Of a stretch of DNA of 64,000 nt, positions 49,611 to 59,051 are shown in pieces. The DNA is from Flavobacteriaceae bacterium PS02336 (GTDB lineage Bacteria; Bacteroidota; Bacteroidia; Flavobacteriales; Flavobacteriaceae). The notes under the pieces are model-generated. The model had not been told where the DNA came from. It searched no databases and saw only the letters and a program-made list of their open reading frames with translations. Every line of letters starts with the position of its first letter. Positions within the stretch are counted from its first letter, which is position 1. Both the position numbers and the translations under genes were made by a program. The DNA is taken from the NCBI GenBank assembly GCA_029960065.1, contig JASCOF010000002.1, positions 558,001 through 622,000 of the forward strand, in the 5' to 3' direction.

Positions 49611-52421
49611 TTACAAGTCTAATTTCAATCCGAAATTGTAACGAGCTTGGTAATATTCAGCTTGTTTTGTATGAGCTTCAATTCCTTGGTAGTAACGTAA
49701 CGGCTGGTTTGTTAAGTTGTTAGCTTCGGCAAAAAAACGAAGTTTTGGTGTAATTTTATAAGAAGCATTTGCATCTAAGAAAAACTGCTTGTCATAAAAA
49801 CTATCTTTGTAAGACTCAGAGCCTAATTCATCTAAATAATCAGATGTAAAGTTGGTCGAGATTCTAGCAGAGAAACGTTTGTTTTCCCAAGACAAAGATC
49901 CGTTAAACATGTGCGGTGCCGTACCTGGAAGACTAATGTTGTTTCTTTCGTTTCCATCCTCATCAGCAATTCCGCTTGCTTTAGATTTTGTGTAAGTATA
50001 GTTCAAGTAGATACCAAAACCTTTTAGGAATTTGCCAGGCAAGAAATCTAACTGACGTTGTAAAGCAACCTCAAAACCGTAAACATCAACATTATCTCCA
50101 TTTCTAGATTGTAAGAAAGACCAGTTTTCTCCTGCTGGAATTGGGTTTGATTGATTTGGAAAATCTGCAGCAAATTTTGCATCAGTATATTGATTGTCGC
50201 TGTAGTTATAGATGAAATCATTTAATCTTTTGTAGAAAACACCTCCAGAAATTAAACCAACAGATTTGAAATAATTCTCTGCCATGAAATCATAATTGTA
50301 TGCATATGTAGCTTTAAGACCTGGATTACCAGCTGTAATTTCTTTATCAGCAGCAATATTGTTTACATAAGGAGCCAAAGCGTAATAGTTTGGTCTTGCT
50401 AAAGCTGTTGTAGCCGCAGCTCTTAAAACTAGATCTTTTGTAGCATTGTATTGGAATGAAATGCTTGGCAATACATTTGTGTATGAGTTTGTATTGTTGA
50501 TTTTGCTTTCTAATTCTTCTTCATCTAATACACGGTTTCCTGTATAATCAATATGAGTATTCTCAACACGAATCCCCATTACCATTGAAAGTTTATCATT
50601 AAAATCCTGATCCCATCTTACGTAAGCAGCAGAAATTCTTTCTTTAGCGTTGTAGTTTACTGCCAAATATTCTGCTGGATCTGTTTCTTTTTCAAATAAT
50701 GTTGAATTATTTAGATCTAAACTTCCTAAGTAATTTGCCGAAGCAAATGTTCCCGGTACATATTTGCTTCCTGGATTAAATCCTTGTCCGTCATAAAAGC
50801 TTGTTGGAACTTCAGATAATAATTCCATTCCGTCATTAAGCGGTGAGTAAGAATAGAACATATTGTTTCTTTCTTTCTCTTTCAAACGAAGTCTAAGACC
50901 TGTTCTTAATCTTCCTTTTTCTCCTGCAATTACAGAGAAAGGGAAACGGATATTAACTTTTGCACCAAATTCGCTTTCGCTAGTTTCGTCTGTATTTTCA
51001 GTAACTGAATCAAATTCAAATTGATCAAGCGCTTCTCCAGCAGTTGTCATTAAAGGAAATCTTGGGTTAGATAAATCCTGAAACATTTCTAAACCAGTTT
51101 GACGGTACTCGATGTAACGCTCACCCGGACGATATTCTCTAGCTTTTGCATAGTTAGCAGACCAATCTAAATCTAAAGTAGAATTAATTAAGTGCTCTCC
51201 GCGAAGCGAATAATTCTGAACTCTTTGATCTTCTAATCTTCTGTTTTTGTTTCTATTATTGTCTAAACCACCTTTTGTCTGACGTTTTACACGACCTTCA
51301 AAACCTGTAATAGTTTCTCCATCATAAATAGCTTCGATATCATCATAAGTAGTTCTAAAACGGTTTTCTCTATCGTCTCTCCAGTTATAGATTGCATTTG
51401 CAAAAATGGTGTTGTTTTCGTTGAATTTATAATCTAAAGCAACAGATCCGCTTCGGCGAATACGCTGTACATCATATTTTCTAATTTCTGCTGCCTGCAA
51501 ATAATCATTTCCAAATTCATCTCTTACCCATTCGTTTTCGATGTTATCAGAACCGTAATCAACGTTATTATAAGATCCGCTTACTACAACTCCTAATTTG
51601 TTGTCAATAAAACGATTACCATAAACAAAACCGGCTGTGTAAGAAGCGTGTTCACGAATTGGTAAATATCCTCCAGCAAGAGTTGCAGAAATTCTTTCTC
51701 CGTTTGGAGTTGCTCTTGTAATTAAGTTTACAGAACCTCCAATTGCATCTGCATCCATATCAGATGTAAGGGTTTTGTTTACTTCGATTGTAGAAATCAT
51801 ATCAGACGGAATCAAGTCCATTTGTACGTTTCTGTTATCTCCTTCAGCAGATGGAATTCTGTCACCATTTAAAGTTACAGAGTTTAAAGACGGCGCCAAA
51901 CCTCTAATAATGATATTACGAGCTTCACCTTGGTCATTTTGCATGGTAATACCTGGAACACGTTTTAAAGCGTCTCCCACGTTAGCATCTGGGAAACGTC
52001 CCATTTGGTCAGAAGAGATTACGTTTCCGATATTTTTATTGTTTTTTTGCTGATTCAGCGCTTTGGCTTGACCTTTTAAAATGTCTCCAACAATAACTTC
52101 TTTCAGTTCATTTTCTGATGCTTTAAGAGCAAAATCAATTACATTGTTTTTTCCCTGCTCTACTTTTATTTCTTGAGTTAAAGTGGTATAACCAATATAT
52201 TTTACTTCAACTTGATATGTTCCTTCGTTAATATTTAATAATTCAAAACGACCGTTGTAGTCAGAAACGGTATATTTTTTTTCGCCTACAATTTGAACCA
52301 TGGCTCCAGGCAAAGGCAGTTTGTCATCGGCATCTAATATCTTTCCAGATATAATCGCTTTCTGAGCAAAACCTGTAAAGGCTAATAATAAGAATGCAGT
52401 TAATAGATAAAATTTTTTCAT
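49611..52421 (-). CDS. TonB-dependent receptor linked to phytase
   Basis: A 936-residue outer-membrane receptor. Signal peptide to about 19, an N-terminal carboxypeptidase-regulatory-like domain (ISGKILDADDKLPLPGAMVQIVG ... YQVEVKYIGYTTL), plug domain with SSDQMGRFPDANVGDALKRVPGI and IEVNKTLTSDMDADAIGGSVNL, then a barrel ending NFGLKLDL. The DANVGDALKRVPGI wording is that of the TonB-Xanth-Caul type often found with hydrolases for phosphorylated or glycosylated substrates. No SusD gene follows. With the phytase it makes a phytate-phosphate acquisition pair. Confidence 0.9.
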   Translation of the reverse strand: MKKFYLLTAFLLLAFTGFAQKAIISGKILDADDKLPLPGAMVQIVGEKKYTVSDYNGRFELLNINEGTYQVEVKYIGYTTLTQEIKVEQGKNNVIDFALKASENELKEVIVGDILKGQAKALNQQKNNKNIGNVISSDQMGRFPDANVGDALKRVPGITMQNDQGEARNIIIRGLAPSLNSVTLNGDRIPSAEGDNRNVQMDLIPSDMISTIEVNKTLTSDMDADAIGGSVNLITRATPNGERISATLAGGYLPIREHASYTAGFVYGNRFIDNKLGVVVSGSYNNVDYGSDNIENEWVRDEFGNDYLQAAEIRKYDVQRIRRSGSVALDYKFNENNTIFANAIYNWRDDRENRFRTTYDDIEAIYDGETITGFEGRVKRQTKGGLDNNRNKNRRLEDQRVQNYSLRGEHLINSTLDLDWSANYAKAREYRPGERYIEYRQTGLEMFQDLSNPRFPLMTTAGEALDQFEFDSVTENTDETSESEFGAKVNIRFPFSVIAGEKGRLRTGLRLRLKEKERNNMFYSYSPLNDGMELLSEVPTSFYDGQGFNPGSKYVPGTFASANYLGSLDLNNSTLFEKETDPAEYLAVNYNAKERISAAYVRWDQDFNDKLSMVMGIRVENTHIDYTGNRVLDEEELESKINNTNSYTNVLPSISFQYNATKDLVLRAAATTALARPNYYALAPYVNNIAADKEITAGNPGLKATYAYNYDFMAENYFKSVGLISGGVFYKRLNDFIYNYSDNQYTDAKFAADFPNQSNPIPAGENWSFLQSRNGDNVDVYGFEVALQRQLDFLPGKFLKGFGIYLNYTYTKSKASGIADEDGNERNNISLPGTAPHMFNGSLSWENKRFSARISTNFTSDYLDELGSESYKDSFYDKQFFLDANASYKITPKLRFFAEANNLTNQPLRYYQGIEAHTKQAEYYQARYNFGLKLDL

Positions 52422-52490
52422 TGTGTGTGTTTGGTTTTATTTTGGTTGCGAAGCTAGAACCCTATTATTACTAAACCCTTGAAAAAAAAT

Positions 52491-52503
52491 TAACATAGTG
52501 TTA
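52491..52503. promoter_or_regulatory. Possible operator upstream of the phytate receptor
   Basis: TAACATAGTGTTA, a perfect 5-3-5 palindrome, about 70 bases before the receptor start. A second inverted pair AAGATT/AATCTT lies 28 bases further on. No recognisable -7 box adjoins it on the minus strand. Speculative site for a phosphate or inositol regulator. Confidence 0.3.
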
Positions 52504-52597
52504 TGATTAGCCCTGCCGTGTTAAGATTTATTAATCTTTAAATAACATGAAGACATCAAATAATTGATTCCCAGTGAAAAGAAAAATGATATTTTGA

Positions 52598-52626
52598 TTG
52601 TATTTGAAAATTTGGCGTTAAATTTG
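52598..52626 (+). promoter_or_regulatory. Promoter of the DUF4407 gene
   Basis: TTG (52598-52600), 18-nt spacer, TAAATTTG (52619-52626), 31 bases before the start codon. Confidence 0.6.
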
Positions 52627-52657
52627 CCGTATCAATCACAATCAAAAATCATCAATC

Positions 52658-53758
52658 ATGTTAAAACAATTTTTTATCCTATGTTCAGGAGCCGACCGTG
52701 ATCTCTTGAAAGACTGCTCAGAAGGCGAACAAACCAAATATGTTGGTATTGGTGCCACCGTATTCTTTACCGCAGTTATGGCTTTTCTAGCCAGTGCTTA
52801 TGCACTTTTTACTGTTTTCGATTCTATTTATCCCGCTTTAATTTTTGGATTTGTATGGAGTTTGCTAATTTTTAATCTAGACCGATTTATCGTTTCTACT
52901 ATTAAAAAAAGAGATCGTTTTATGGACGAATTTCTGCAGGCAACACCACGTATTATATTAGCAGTTATTATTGCGATTGTAATTTCGAAACCGTTGGAAA
53001 TTAAAATTTTCGAAAAAGAAATCAATACCGTTTTGTTGAAAGAAAAGAATGAAATGGAATTGGCTAATAAAAAGCAAATCGGAACTTATTTCAAAACAGA
53101 TTTAGATAAAAACAAAGCAGAAATTGCAGCTTTAAAAGCAGATATTGTAAAGAAAGAAAAAGAAGTAAATACTCTTTATTCTACTTATATCACAGAAGCT
53201 GAAGGAACTGCCGGAACTAAAAAATTGGGAAAAGGCCCCGTTTATAAAGAAAAACGTGAAAAACACGATGCTGCTTTAAAAGAATTTGAAACGCTGAAAA
53301 AGACGAACGAAGCTAAAATCGCCGAAAAAGAAAAAGCAGGCGTACAACTTCAAGCCGATTTAGATAAAAAAGTTTCGCAGACACAGCCAATTATCGAAGG
53401 TTTTGACGGATTAATGGCGCGTATCAATGCATTGAACAAACTGCCTTGGCTTCCGTCATTTTTTATCATGTTGTTGTTTTTAGCCATCGAAACATCGCCA
53501 ATTATTGCTAAACTGTTAGCTCCAAAAGGGGAATTCGATTTCAAACAAGAAGAAGCTGAAACAGCCATGAAAGCAACTTTGTCGCAAAATAAATACCAAC
53601 GCGAACTGCTGGTTAAAACAAGTGCCGAAATGCATGATAAAGTCTATGCTGATATTGCCGAAGATAAAGGTTTATTCGATTTACAGCGAAAAAATGCAAA
53701 AGAATTACTGGAACTGCAATCGCATAAATTTGTAGAAAAACAAAAAGCGACTTTATAA
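52658..53758 (+). CDS. DUF4407 membrane/coiled-coil protein
   Basis: A 366-residue protein with the DUF4407 pattern: opening FFILCSGADRDLLKDC, membrane helices at about 28-48, 55-72 and 92-110, a long basic/acidic coiled-coil (about 115-255, KEKNEMELANKKQIGTYFKTD and following), one more helix near 265-285 (LPSFFIMLLFLAIETSPII) and a cytoplasmic tail. The IETSPIIAKLL segment is the family mark. Function unknown. Single gene with its own promoter and terminator. Confidence 0.9.
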   Translation: MLKQFFILCSGADRDLLKDCSEGEQTKYVGIGATVFFTAVMAFLASAYALFTVFDSIYPALIFGFVWSLLIFNLDRFIVSTIKKRDRFMDEFLQATPRIILAVIIAIVISKPLEIKIFEKEINTVLLKEKNEMELANKKQIGTYFKTDLDKNKAEIAALKADIVKKEKEVNTLYSTYITEAEGTAGTKKLGKGPVYKEKREKHDAALKEFETLKKTNEAKIAEKEKAGVQLQADLDKKVSQTQPIIEGFDGLMARINALNKLPWLPSFFIMLLFLAIETSPIIAKLLAPKGEFDFKQEEAETAMKATLSQNKYQRELLVKTSAEMHDKVYADIAEDKGLFDLQRKNAKELLELQSHKFVEKQKATL

Positions 53759-53810
53759 GTCTGAAAGTCAAAAGTCGAAAGTCGAAAGTCAACTAGATTG
53801 TGTAAAAATA

Positions 53811-53847
53811 AAAAGCCAGAATAGAAAGATACTATTCTGGCTTTTTT
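53811..53847. terminator. Terminator nested in an AAAGTCGAAAGTC palindrome
   Basis: AAAAGCCAGAATAG AAAGATA CTATTCTGGCTTTT; outside it GTCAAAAGTCGAAAGTC (53767) faces GACTTTCGACTTTTGAC (53872), a further inverted pair. Confidence 0.85.
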
Positions 53848-53901
53848 ATTTAGACAAAGTCAAAACTTTAAGACTTTCGACTTTTGACTTTAAGACCAAT
53901 T

Positions 53902-54603
53902 TTACATGTAGCTTAAAATCTCTTTTTTGTAAGCGTCATATTCTCCCTGCATGATTAAACCATTGTCAAGAAGTTTTTTGTAATTCTGTAATTTATCAAA
54001 AAGTTCTTCTTTAGATAAATCACTTAATTTACGTTCTCCAGCTGGCTGCGTTGGAAGCGGTTCGTAAGTTTCTGTAACAGCTGGTGCAGAAGGTAAAATT
54101 TCAGCAAAACTTGTTACTTCTTCTGTTTCTACTTCTTCAATTTCTTCTGTTTCATCCTCATATTCTGGTTCAACAACTTCCTGAATTGGAGTTGCAGTTT
54201 GAACCGGATTCTTCAATAAATCCAATTGTTCTTTAGCGTAAGTATAAATTTTTCTAGCCTGAATTTTCGGAATATAATCGATAGAAACAGCTAAATCAGT
54301 TTTTGTTCCAAATGAAAATTCAGAACCTAAAATGTTTTCTTTTACAAAAGTACTAGCGATATCATCCCAAGTATAATCTGTAAAATCCATAGAAAGACCT
54401 AAGTTTTTAGGTTTACAGATAATGATACGTTTGTTTGTTAATACAATACTGTCAGGAAAAACAGTAATTGCAGGTTTTTTTTGTACTGCAATATATCCAA
54501 CTTCTTCGCCTTTCATCAATAAATCGTTAAGTTTCGAAGTGATTTTTTCAATCGCTTTTGGATCTTGTTCTTCGTTCAGAAATTTTTTAAATTGTTCTTT
54601 CAT
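53902..54603 (-). CDS. PH-domain and SHOCT-domain protein
   Basis: A 233-residue cytoplasmic protein. The N-terminal half has a bacterial PH-type fold (VGYIAVQKKPAITVFPDSIVLTNKRIIICK, DYTWDDIASTFVKENILGSEF, IPKIQARKIYTYAKEQL). A Glu/Val/Thr-rich linker (about 140-185) leads to a C-terminal SHOCT motif (LSKEELFDKLQNYKKLLDNG, LIMQGEYDAYKKEIL). SHOCT motifs occur at the ends of many oligomerising proteins. Function unknown. Confidence 0.8.
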   Translation of the reverse strand: MKEQFKKFLNEEQDPKAIEKITSKLNDLLMKGEEVGYIAVQKKPAITVFPDSIVLTNKRIIICKPKNLGLSMDFTDYTWDDIASTFVKENILGSEFSFGTKTDLAVSIDYIPKIQARKIYTYAKEQLDLLKNPVQTATPIQEVVEPEYEDETEEIEEVETEEVTSFAEILPSAPAVTETYEPLPTQPAGERKLSDLSKEELFDKLQNYKKLLDNGLIMQGEYDAYKKEILSYM

Positions 54604-54687
54604 GATGCTATAAATTGCTAATTTGCAAACTGATTCGGGTTTTTAAGTTTTGATCTTACCCTGCAAATGTAATGCCTAATTTTTTAA

Positions 54688-55047
54688 TTAGATAATTTCA
54701 CTCTGAATTTTCTTTGTCAAACTTTTGAAAACCAATTCGTACGAATGGTCTATCAATTCTTTAACGAATTTTGTGTGTAAATTTCCATTTAGAGCTACTG
54801 TATTCCAATGCACTTTACTCATGTGAAATCCAGGTTGAATTTCGTCATATTCCGCTCTGAGTTCTTCTGCGCGGTCTGGATCACATTTTAAATTGACAGA
54901 TTGCTCATTCTTTTCCCATTGAGATAAAGAAGATAAAGCAAACATTTTACCGCCCACTTTAAAAACCAAAGTATCTTCATCAAAAGGAAAATGCTCGCTT
55001 ACCCCTTTTTTCGAAAGACAATATTCGTAAAACGTTTCTAAATTCAT
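54688..55047 (-). CDS. MmcQ/YjbR-family protein
   Basis: A 119-residue protein with the YjbR pattern: YEYCLSKKGVSEHFPFDEDTLVFKVGGKMFAL, VNLKCDPDRAEELRAEY, and HMSKVHWNTVAL (read in pieces). The fold is double-wing DNA-binding-like; the role is unknown. It is in line with the DUF4260 and GNAT genes on the same strand (6-base gap, then a 4-base overlap), a small operon. Confidence 0.9.
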   Translation of the reverse strand: MNLETFYEYCLSKKGVSEHFPFDEDTLVFKVGGKMFALSSLSQWEKNEQSVNLKCDPDRAEELRAEYDEIQPGFHMSKVHWNTVALNGNLHTKFVKELIDHSYELVFKSLTKKIQSEII

Positions 55048-55053
55048 ATCTAT

Positions 55054-55404
55054 TTATTTTCCAATTTCACCTAAATGCGTGTATTTAAAACCTTTTTCAT
55101 ATTTCAAACCGTAACCAAAAATACGATCCATTGCCGAATGCGAAAATAAGATAATTCCGAATAATTGAAGAATTTCAATACTTAAATAACAGCCAATTGC
55201 ATAAATTAAAAGGGCAATTCCTTTATGATGGAAGATGTTATAAGCAAAAGCGCCAATTTGATTACCAAAAACATATCCAATCATAGATAAATCTGGAGCT
55301 AATATTAAAGCCAAAAACCACCACCAATCATAATTTAAGCGGTTAAAAAGAAATATTCCGAGAACAAATAAAGCTGCTTCTTCGAGTTTTAAGACTGTTT
55401 TCAT
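55054..55404 (-). CDS. DUF4260 membrane protein
   Basis: A 116-residue protein with four hydrophobic segments. The DUF4260 marks are visible: LEEAALFVLGIFLFNRL, WWWFLALILAPDLSMIGYVFG, FHHKGIALLIYAIG and the end HSAMDRIFGYGLKYEKGFKYTHLGEIGK (in pieces). Function unknown. Its start overlaps the GNAT stop by four bases. Confidence 0.88.
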   Translation of the reverse strand: MKTVLKLEEAALFVLGIFLFNRLNYDWWWFLALILAPDLSMIGYVFGNQIGAFAYNIFHHKGIALLIYAIGCYLSIEILQLFGIILFSHSAMDRIFGYGLKYEKGFKYTHLGEIGK

Positions 55405-55802
55405 TTGATTATTTTTTCCATCATTTTTTCAGGATGGTTTAGTTTAGTAAATCCAAATTTCTCGTATAAAAAGTGAGCGTCGGTTGTCGCCAATCGCCAT
55501 ATTTTTACTTCTTGGAGTTGCGATTCTTTCATCATGGCATCAATTAAAATTGATGAATATCCTTTTCCGCGATATTTTTCATCAATAAAAACATCCATTA
55601 AATAGGCAAAAACCACATAATCGGTAATGACGCGTGCAAAACCAATTTGTTTGTCATTTAAATAGATTCCAAAACAAACCGAAGCATCAATCGTAGTCTG
55701 TACTTCTTCAATTGTTCGTCCCGCAGCCCAATAAATATCTTTTAAAAAGTTTTGTATAAACGGAACGTCGAGTTTGGTTTTATCTGTTGATACACTAATC
55801 AT
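55401..55802 (-). CDS. GNAT-family N-acetyltransferase
   Basis: About 133 residues from ATG 55802 (MISVSTDKTK); a GTG at 55832 lies inside a dispersed repeat and is unlikely. The acetyl-CoA binding loop is VFIDEKYRGKGYSSILIDAMM (about 70-90; RGKGYSS is the Q/RxxGxG/A equivalent). The C-terminal LATTDAHFLYEKFGF is the usual GNAT end. Substrate unknown. First gene of the GNAT-DUF4260-YjbR unit. Confidence 0.88.
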   Translation of the reverse strand: MISVSTDKTKLDVPFIQNFLKDIYWAAGRTIEEVQTTIDASVCFGIYLNDKQIGFARVITDYVVFAYLMDVFIDEKYRGKGYSSILIDAMMKESQLQEVKIWRLATTDAHFLYEKFGFTKLNHPEKMMEKIIK

Positions 55803-55816
55803 ATTGTTTTTGTTTT

Positions 55817-56004
55817 TTGCCACGAATTTCACGAATTTTCGCTAATTTCTTTTTTATTTTGCCACTCCCGATAGCTATCGGGATAAAAAGATTTACACAG
55901 ATTTAATCATTTTTAATCCTTTAATCTGTGGCAAAAAAGCAGGATTAATTCGTGAAAATTCGTGAAATTGCTTCGCCTGTTCGCTATCGCTCGGGTCGTG
56001 GCAA
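55817..56004. repeat. CACGAATT repeat with two nested inserts
   Basis: TTGCCACGAATTTCACGAAT ... ATTCGTGAAATT ... GTGGCAA palindrome. Inside the left part lies TCCCGATAGCTATCGGGA (55866-55883), and just before the closing GTGGCAA lies the 28-base insert (55970-55997) also present at 36219-36246. It fills the gap between the GNAT and cyclase genes. Confidence 0.8.
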
Positions 56005-56008
56005 ACCT

Positions 56009-56758
56009 TTAAATTTTATATAAAATTGGTTTTGATGGACTTGCGTCATTTTCAAACGAAGCGATTTGAAGATTTAGTATATAACTTCCATCTTCAATTT
56101 CGTCTGAAACATAGATCATTTCAGTAATTGTCGCATTCAATCGTGCATCAGAATTTAGATTGTGCGTGTCTTTTACATTCCAAAACGCTTTATGTGCCAA
56201 TAATTTTCCTTCGTCATGCTCTTTGTCCACACTTGGCAAATCGATCAATAAATGCTGAATTTCGCTTTCGCGGATGAAAATCGCCGCTTCTTCAGACAAA
56301 TATGGCGGATTTGTATTGGAATATTTTTTTGATTTTTTTTCCTTTTGGTTCGGAAGTGTTCTGATGATTAAAGCTTCTGTTTTTTCATTTATCAGAACTG
56401 AAACTTGTTCTTTCGTAATCACAAAATCATCACCAATTTTATCAGGTTCAATCGTAATCAATTTAGCGAAAAAGAAAAACTGTTTCAGCGATTGATTGAT
56501 GCTATAAAAATCATTCGTAATATGTCCTAAACATTCCGTGTGCGTTCCATGCCCATGCGGATTGAAGAAAATATTATTAAAATTTGTAGATGATTTTCCT
56601 TCCGAAACTTTTCCAATCCAATCACCAAAAACTACAGGTTCAATAACCGGTTTTTCGATGTACCAAGCAATCGGATTTTCTTCTGTATTGGTTAATGGAA
56701 TAGAAATATCAATGGGTTTTGATAAGTCGATTTCGAAGTTGTTGATTTTGGCTAACAC
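56009..56758 (-). CDS. Cyclase-family hydrolase (kynurenine formamidase-like)
   Basis: A 249-residue cytoplasmic metal-dependent hydrolase. The family motif HGHGTHTE (about 70-77, HxGTHxD type) and the later HKAFWN segment are present, with the opening IDISIPLTNTEENPIAWYIEKP. Members include kynurenine formamidase and other amide or lactone hydrolases; the substrate is unclear since no kynurenine-pathway gene is nearby. Start is GTG at 56758, giving MLAKINNFEIDLSKP. Confidence 0.8.
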   Translation of the reverse strand: MLAKINNFEIDLSKPIDISIPLTNTEENPIAWYIEKPVIEPVVFGDWIGKVSEGKSSTNFNNIFFNPHGHGTHTECLGHITNDFYSINQSLKQFFFFAKLITIEPDKIGDDFVITKEQVSVLINEKTEALIIRTLPNQKEKKSKKYSNTNPPYLSEEAAIFIRESEIQHLLIDLPSVDKEHDEGKLLAHKAFWNVKDTHNLNSDARLNATITEMIYVSDEIEDGSYILNLQIASFENDASPSKPILYKI

Positions 56759-56773
56759 AAGTTTAGGTTTTAT

Positions 56774-56832
56774 GCCGCAAAGACGCTAAGTCACAAAGTT
56801 TAATTGATTTGCGCCTTTGTGCCTTCGTGGCT
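56774..56832. repeat. Short CCGCAAAG-type palindrome
   Basis: GCCGCAAAGACGCTAAGTCACAAAG faces TTTGCGCCTTTGTGCC...GTGGC; a short member of the family at 26201/39295, between the cyclase and hemW genes. Confidence 0.65.
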
Positions 56833-56836
56833 AATT

Positions 56837-57991
56837 TTAGTCTTCCAAATTTAGATAAAATAAATCTGAAGCAATTCCATCTGTTAAAAATTTTCCTTTT
56901 GGAGTAGGTTTTAGAATGTTGTTTTCGATGGAAAGTAAATCATCATTTAAAAACTTTTGAGATTGTTTCATTAAATAATTCAAATATTCCAAACCAAATT
57001 CATTTTCAATTCTTTCTAAAGAAACGCCCCAAATCGTTCGTAATCCCGTCATAATATATTCGTTATAACGATCTGAAATGGTTAGAACTTCAGTTTCAAT
57101 TGGAAGTTCGTCGTTTTGAATTGCTTTCAAATACAAGGAATTATTAGCAATATTCCAGCCTCTTTTTTCGCCGTCATAACTATGTGCTGAAGGTCCGATT
57201 CCGATATATTTTTTGCCTAACCAATAAGCCGAATTGTTTTTGGAGAAATAGTTCTCTTTCCCGAAATTGGATAATTCGTAATGAATAAAACTATTTTTTT
57301 GAAGCATATCCACCAAAATCATAAAATGATTCGAAGCCGCTTCGTCTTGTGGTTCAGCAATTTTTCCGGTTTGAATTAATTTACTTAAAGCTGTTTTAGG
57401 TTCAACTGTCAAAGCATAACTTGAAATGTGCGGAATACCAAAATCTAATGCAGTTTGAATATTCTGTTTCCACATTTCGTCGCTCAATCCTGGAATTCCG
57501 TAAATTAAATCCAATGAAATATTATCAAAATACTTTGTAGCTTCTTCTAAACATTTTTTGGCTTCCGCCGAATTATGAGCGCGGTTCATCATTTTTAAAT
57601 CGGCTTCATAAAAAGACTGAATTCCGATACTTAAACGATTTATAGGACTTTTAGATAGTTCTAGAATTCTTTCCGCAGATAAATCATCAGGATTCGCTTC
57701 GAGGGTAATTTCAGGATTTTCGACAACTTTATAATTTTTATAAACTTCAGAAATTAGAAAGTTGATTTCATCATTGGATAAAACCGAAGGAGTTCCGCCT
57801 CCAAAGTAAATAGTTTCTACAATCTCGTTGTTAGTTCGACTGGCGCCGAGAAGCTCATTTTTACGCATAGCAATTTCTTTGGCTAATGCCAAAACCATTT
57901 CGTCTTTCTTTTTCATCGAAGTCGAAAAATGAAAGTCGCAATAGTGGCAGGCCTGTTTGCAAAATGGAATATGAATGTAGATACCGGACAT
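56837..57991 (-). CDS. hemW: Radical SAM heme chaperone HemW
   Basis: A 384-residue cytoplasmic protein. The radical-SAM cluster motif is CKQACHYCDFHF (CxxxCxxC, about 11-18) with the extra downstream residues typical of HemW rather than HemN; GGGTPSVL, RLSIGIQSF and YGIPGLSDEMW follow in the expected order, and the C-terminal winged domain (GLRTIWGVSLERIENEFG) is present. HemW delivers heme to target proteins; earlier annotations called it coproporphyrinogen III oxidase. Normal length. Confidence 0.93.
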   Translation of the reverse strand: MSGIYIHIPFCKQACHYCDFHFSTSMKKKDEMVLALAKEIAMRKNELLGASRTNNEIVETIYFGGGTPSVLSNDEINFLISEVYKNYKVVENPEITLEANPDDLSAERILELSKSPINRLSIGIQSFYEADLKMMNRAHNSAEAKKCLEEATKYFDNISLDLIYGIPGLSDEMWKQNIQTALDFGIPHISSYALTVEPKTALSKLIQTGKIAEPQDEAASNHFMILVDMLQKNSFIHYELSNFGKENYFSKNNSAYWLGKKYIGIGPSAHSYDGEKRGWNIANNSLYLKAIQNDELPIETEVLTISDRYNEYIMTGLRTIWGVSLERIENEFGLEYLNYLMKQSQKFLNDDLLSIENNILKPTPKGKFLTDGIASDLFYLNLED

Positions 57992-57993
57992 GA

Positions 57994-58024
57994 TAAAAAA
58001 AAGAGCAAGTTAAATCTTGCTCTT
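57994..58024 (-). terminator. Terminator of the lipoprotein at 58065
   Basis: Minus-strand GAGCAAG ATTTAA CTTGCTC then eight T residues, ending two bases before the hemW start codon. Confidence 0.85.
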
Positions 58025-58064
58025 CAATAATCAACATTAATTAGTGATAAATTATACTTTTTAA

Positions 58065-58919
58065 TTAGAAACTGGCGCTTTCTTTAAATGTACCGTTCGT
58101 AATTATAACTTTTGCTTTAGTTACGGGGTGTGTTGCTGTTAAATTAAATGTTCCAGCAGCAATAAAACTATTCAACGTACTAAATGTTACAGATCCTGAA
58201 ACATCATAATTGATATATTCGTGAGTTGACACGTCATATTTTTGAAAATTGATTCTATAAGCATTACTATTGCTTGTAAAATTATAAGTTCCTGTTTTTG
58301 CATCATAATTAGGAAAAGCAATACCAATAGAATACTCTCCGTCGTTTTCTGCATAAATTATTTTTGTCTGCTGATTTTCAACAGTACCATAAAATGATAA
58401 TCCGTGCCAGTCTTTCCCATCAATTTTAGCAAAAGTACCAAGTCCTTCAATTTGCGGGGTAATTTCTTCGTATGAAACCTTAAAAGAACCATTTACATTG
58501 ACAAAATCTGATTCATAATCATATGCATCATAATACATCTTTCCAGAAAATTTTACTTGAACAGTTTTTTCTGTAGTGTTTAGGTTCTCCAAAGTAAAGG
58601 TAAAAGTATTGGACGAAAAGTTTTCTGAAGCCTGTAATAAAGGAATCTGGCTGGTTATTGTTGTTGGATTTGTAAGTACTTGATATAAGTTGCCATAAAC
58701 ATTAAACTTAAAGTCAATTGCAATTCCTTCCTCAGATGTTCCCATAACTTCAATAAGATCACCTTGTTTTATGGCTTCCCATGATTTTACTTTTTGTACT
58801 TTACTATCATAAGTAAAGGTAAAATAAGAGTCTGCTGATGAATTTTCATAATTGTCAGAAGAGCATGAAGAAATAAGCGCTGTGAATAGAGCAAGCGCAA
58901 TAACTTTAAATTTTGTCAT
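58065..58919 (-). CDS. Lipoprotein with DUF6252-like domains
   Basis: A 284-residue lipoprotein (lipobox ISSCSSDN, Cys about 19). Two similar beta-rich halves: DSYFTFTYDSKVQKVKSWEAI ... and FAKIDGKDWHGLSFYGTVENQ ... , the second having the pattern of DUF6252 (GTYNFTSNSNAYRINFQ, GSVTFSTLNSFIAAGTFNLTATHP). Function unknown; likely at the cell surface. Own terminator, no partner gene. Confidence 0.75.
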   Translation of the reverse strand: MTKFKVIALALFTALISSCSSDNYENSSADSYFTFTYDSKVQKVKSWEAIKQGDLIEVMGTSEEGIAIDFKFNVYGNLYQVLTNPTTITSQIPLLQASENFSSNTFTFTLENLNTTEKTVQVKFSGKMYYDAYDYESDFVNVNGSFKVSYEEITPQIEGLGTFAKIDGKDWHGLSFYGTVENQQTKIIYAENDGEYSIGIAFPNYDAKTGTYNFTSNSNAYRINFQKYDVSTHEYINYDVSGSVTFSTLNSFIAAGTFNLTATHPVTKAKVIITNGTFKESASF

Positions 58920-59051
58920 TGGAAATAGATTTGAGGTTAATTACAAAACAAATATAATAATTTTCTTATATTATTCTAATTTGTTTTATAAAAGAAGAAA
59001 TCCTGCCCAAAAACATTCATTTACAATTGTTACTACTCTTAAAAGTAGGTT

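Noticed and set aside
55803..55832. Upstream GTG start for the GNAT gene
   Set aside because: The extension lies inside a dispersed CACGAATT repeat and is not expected to be coding; ATG 55802 is preferred.
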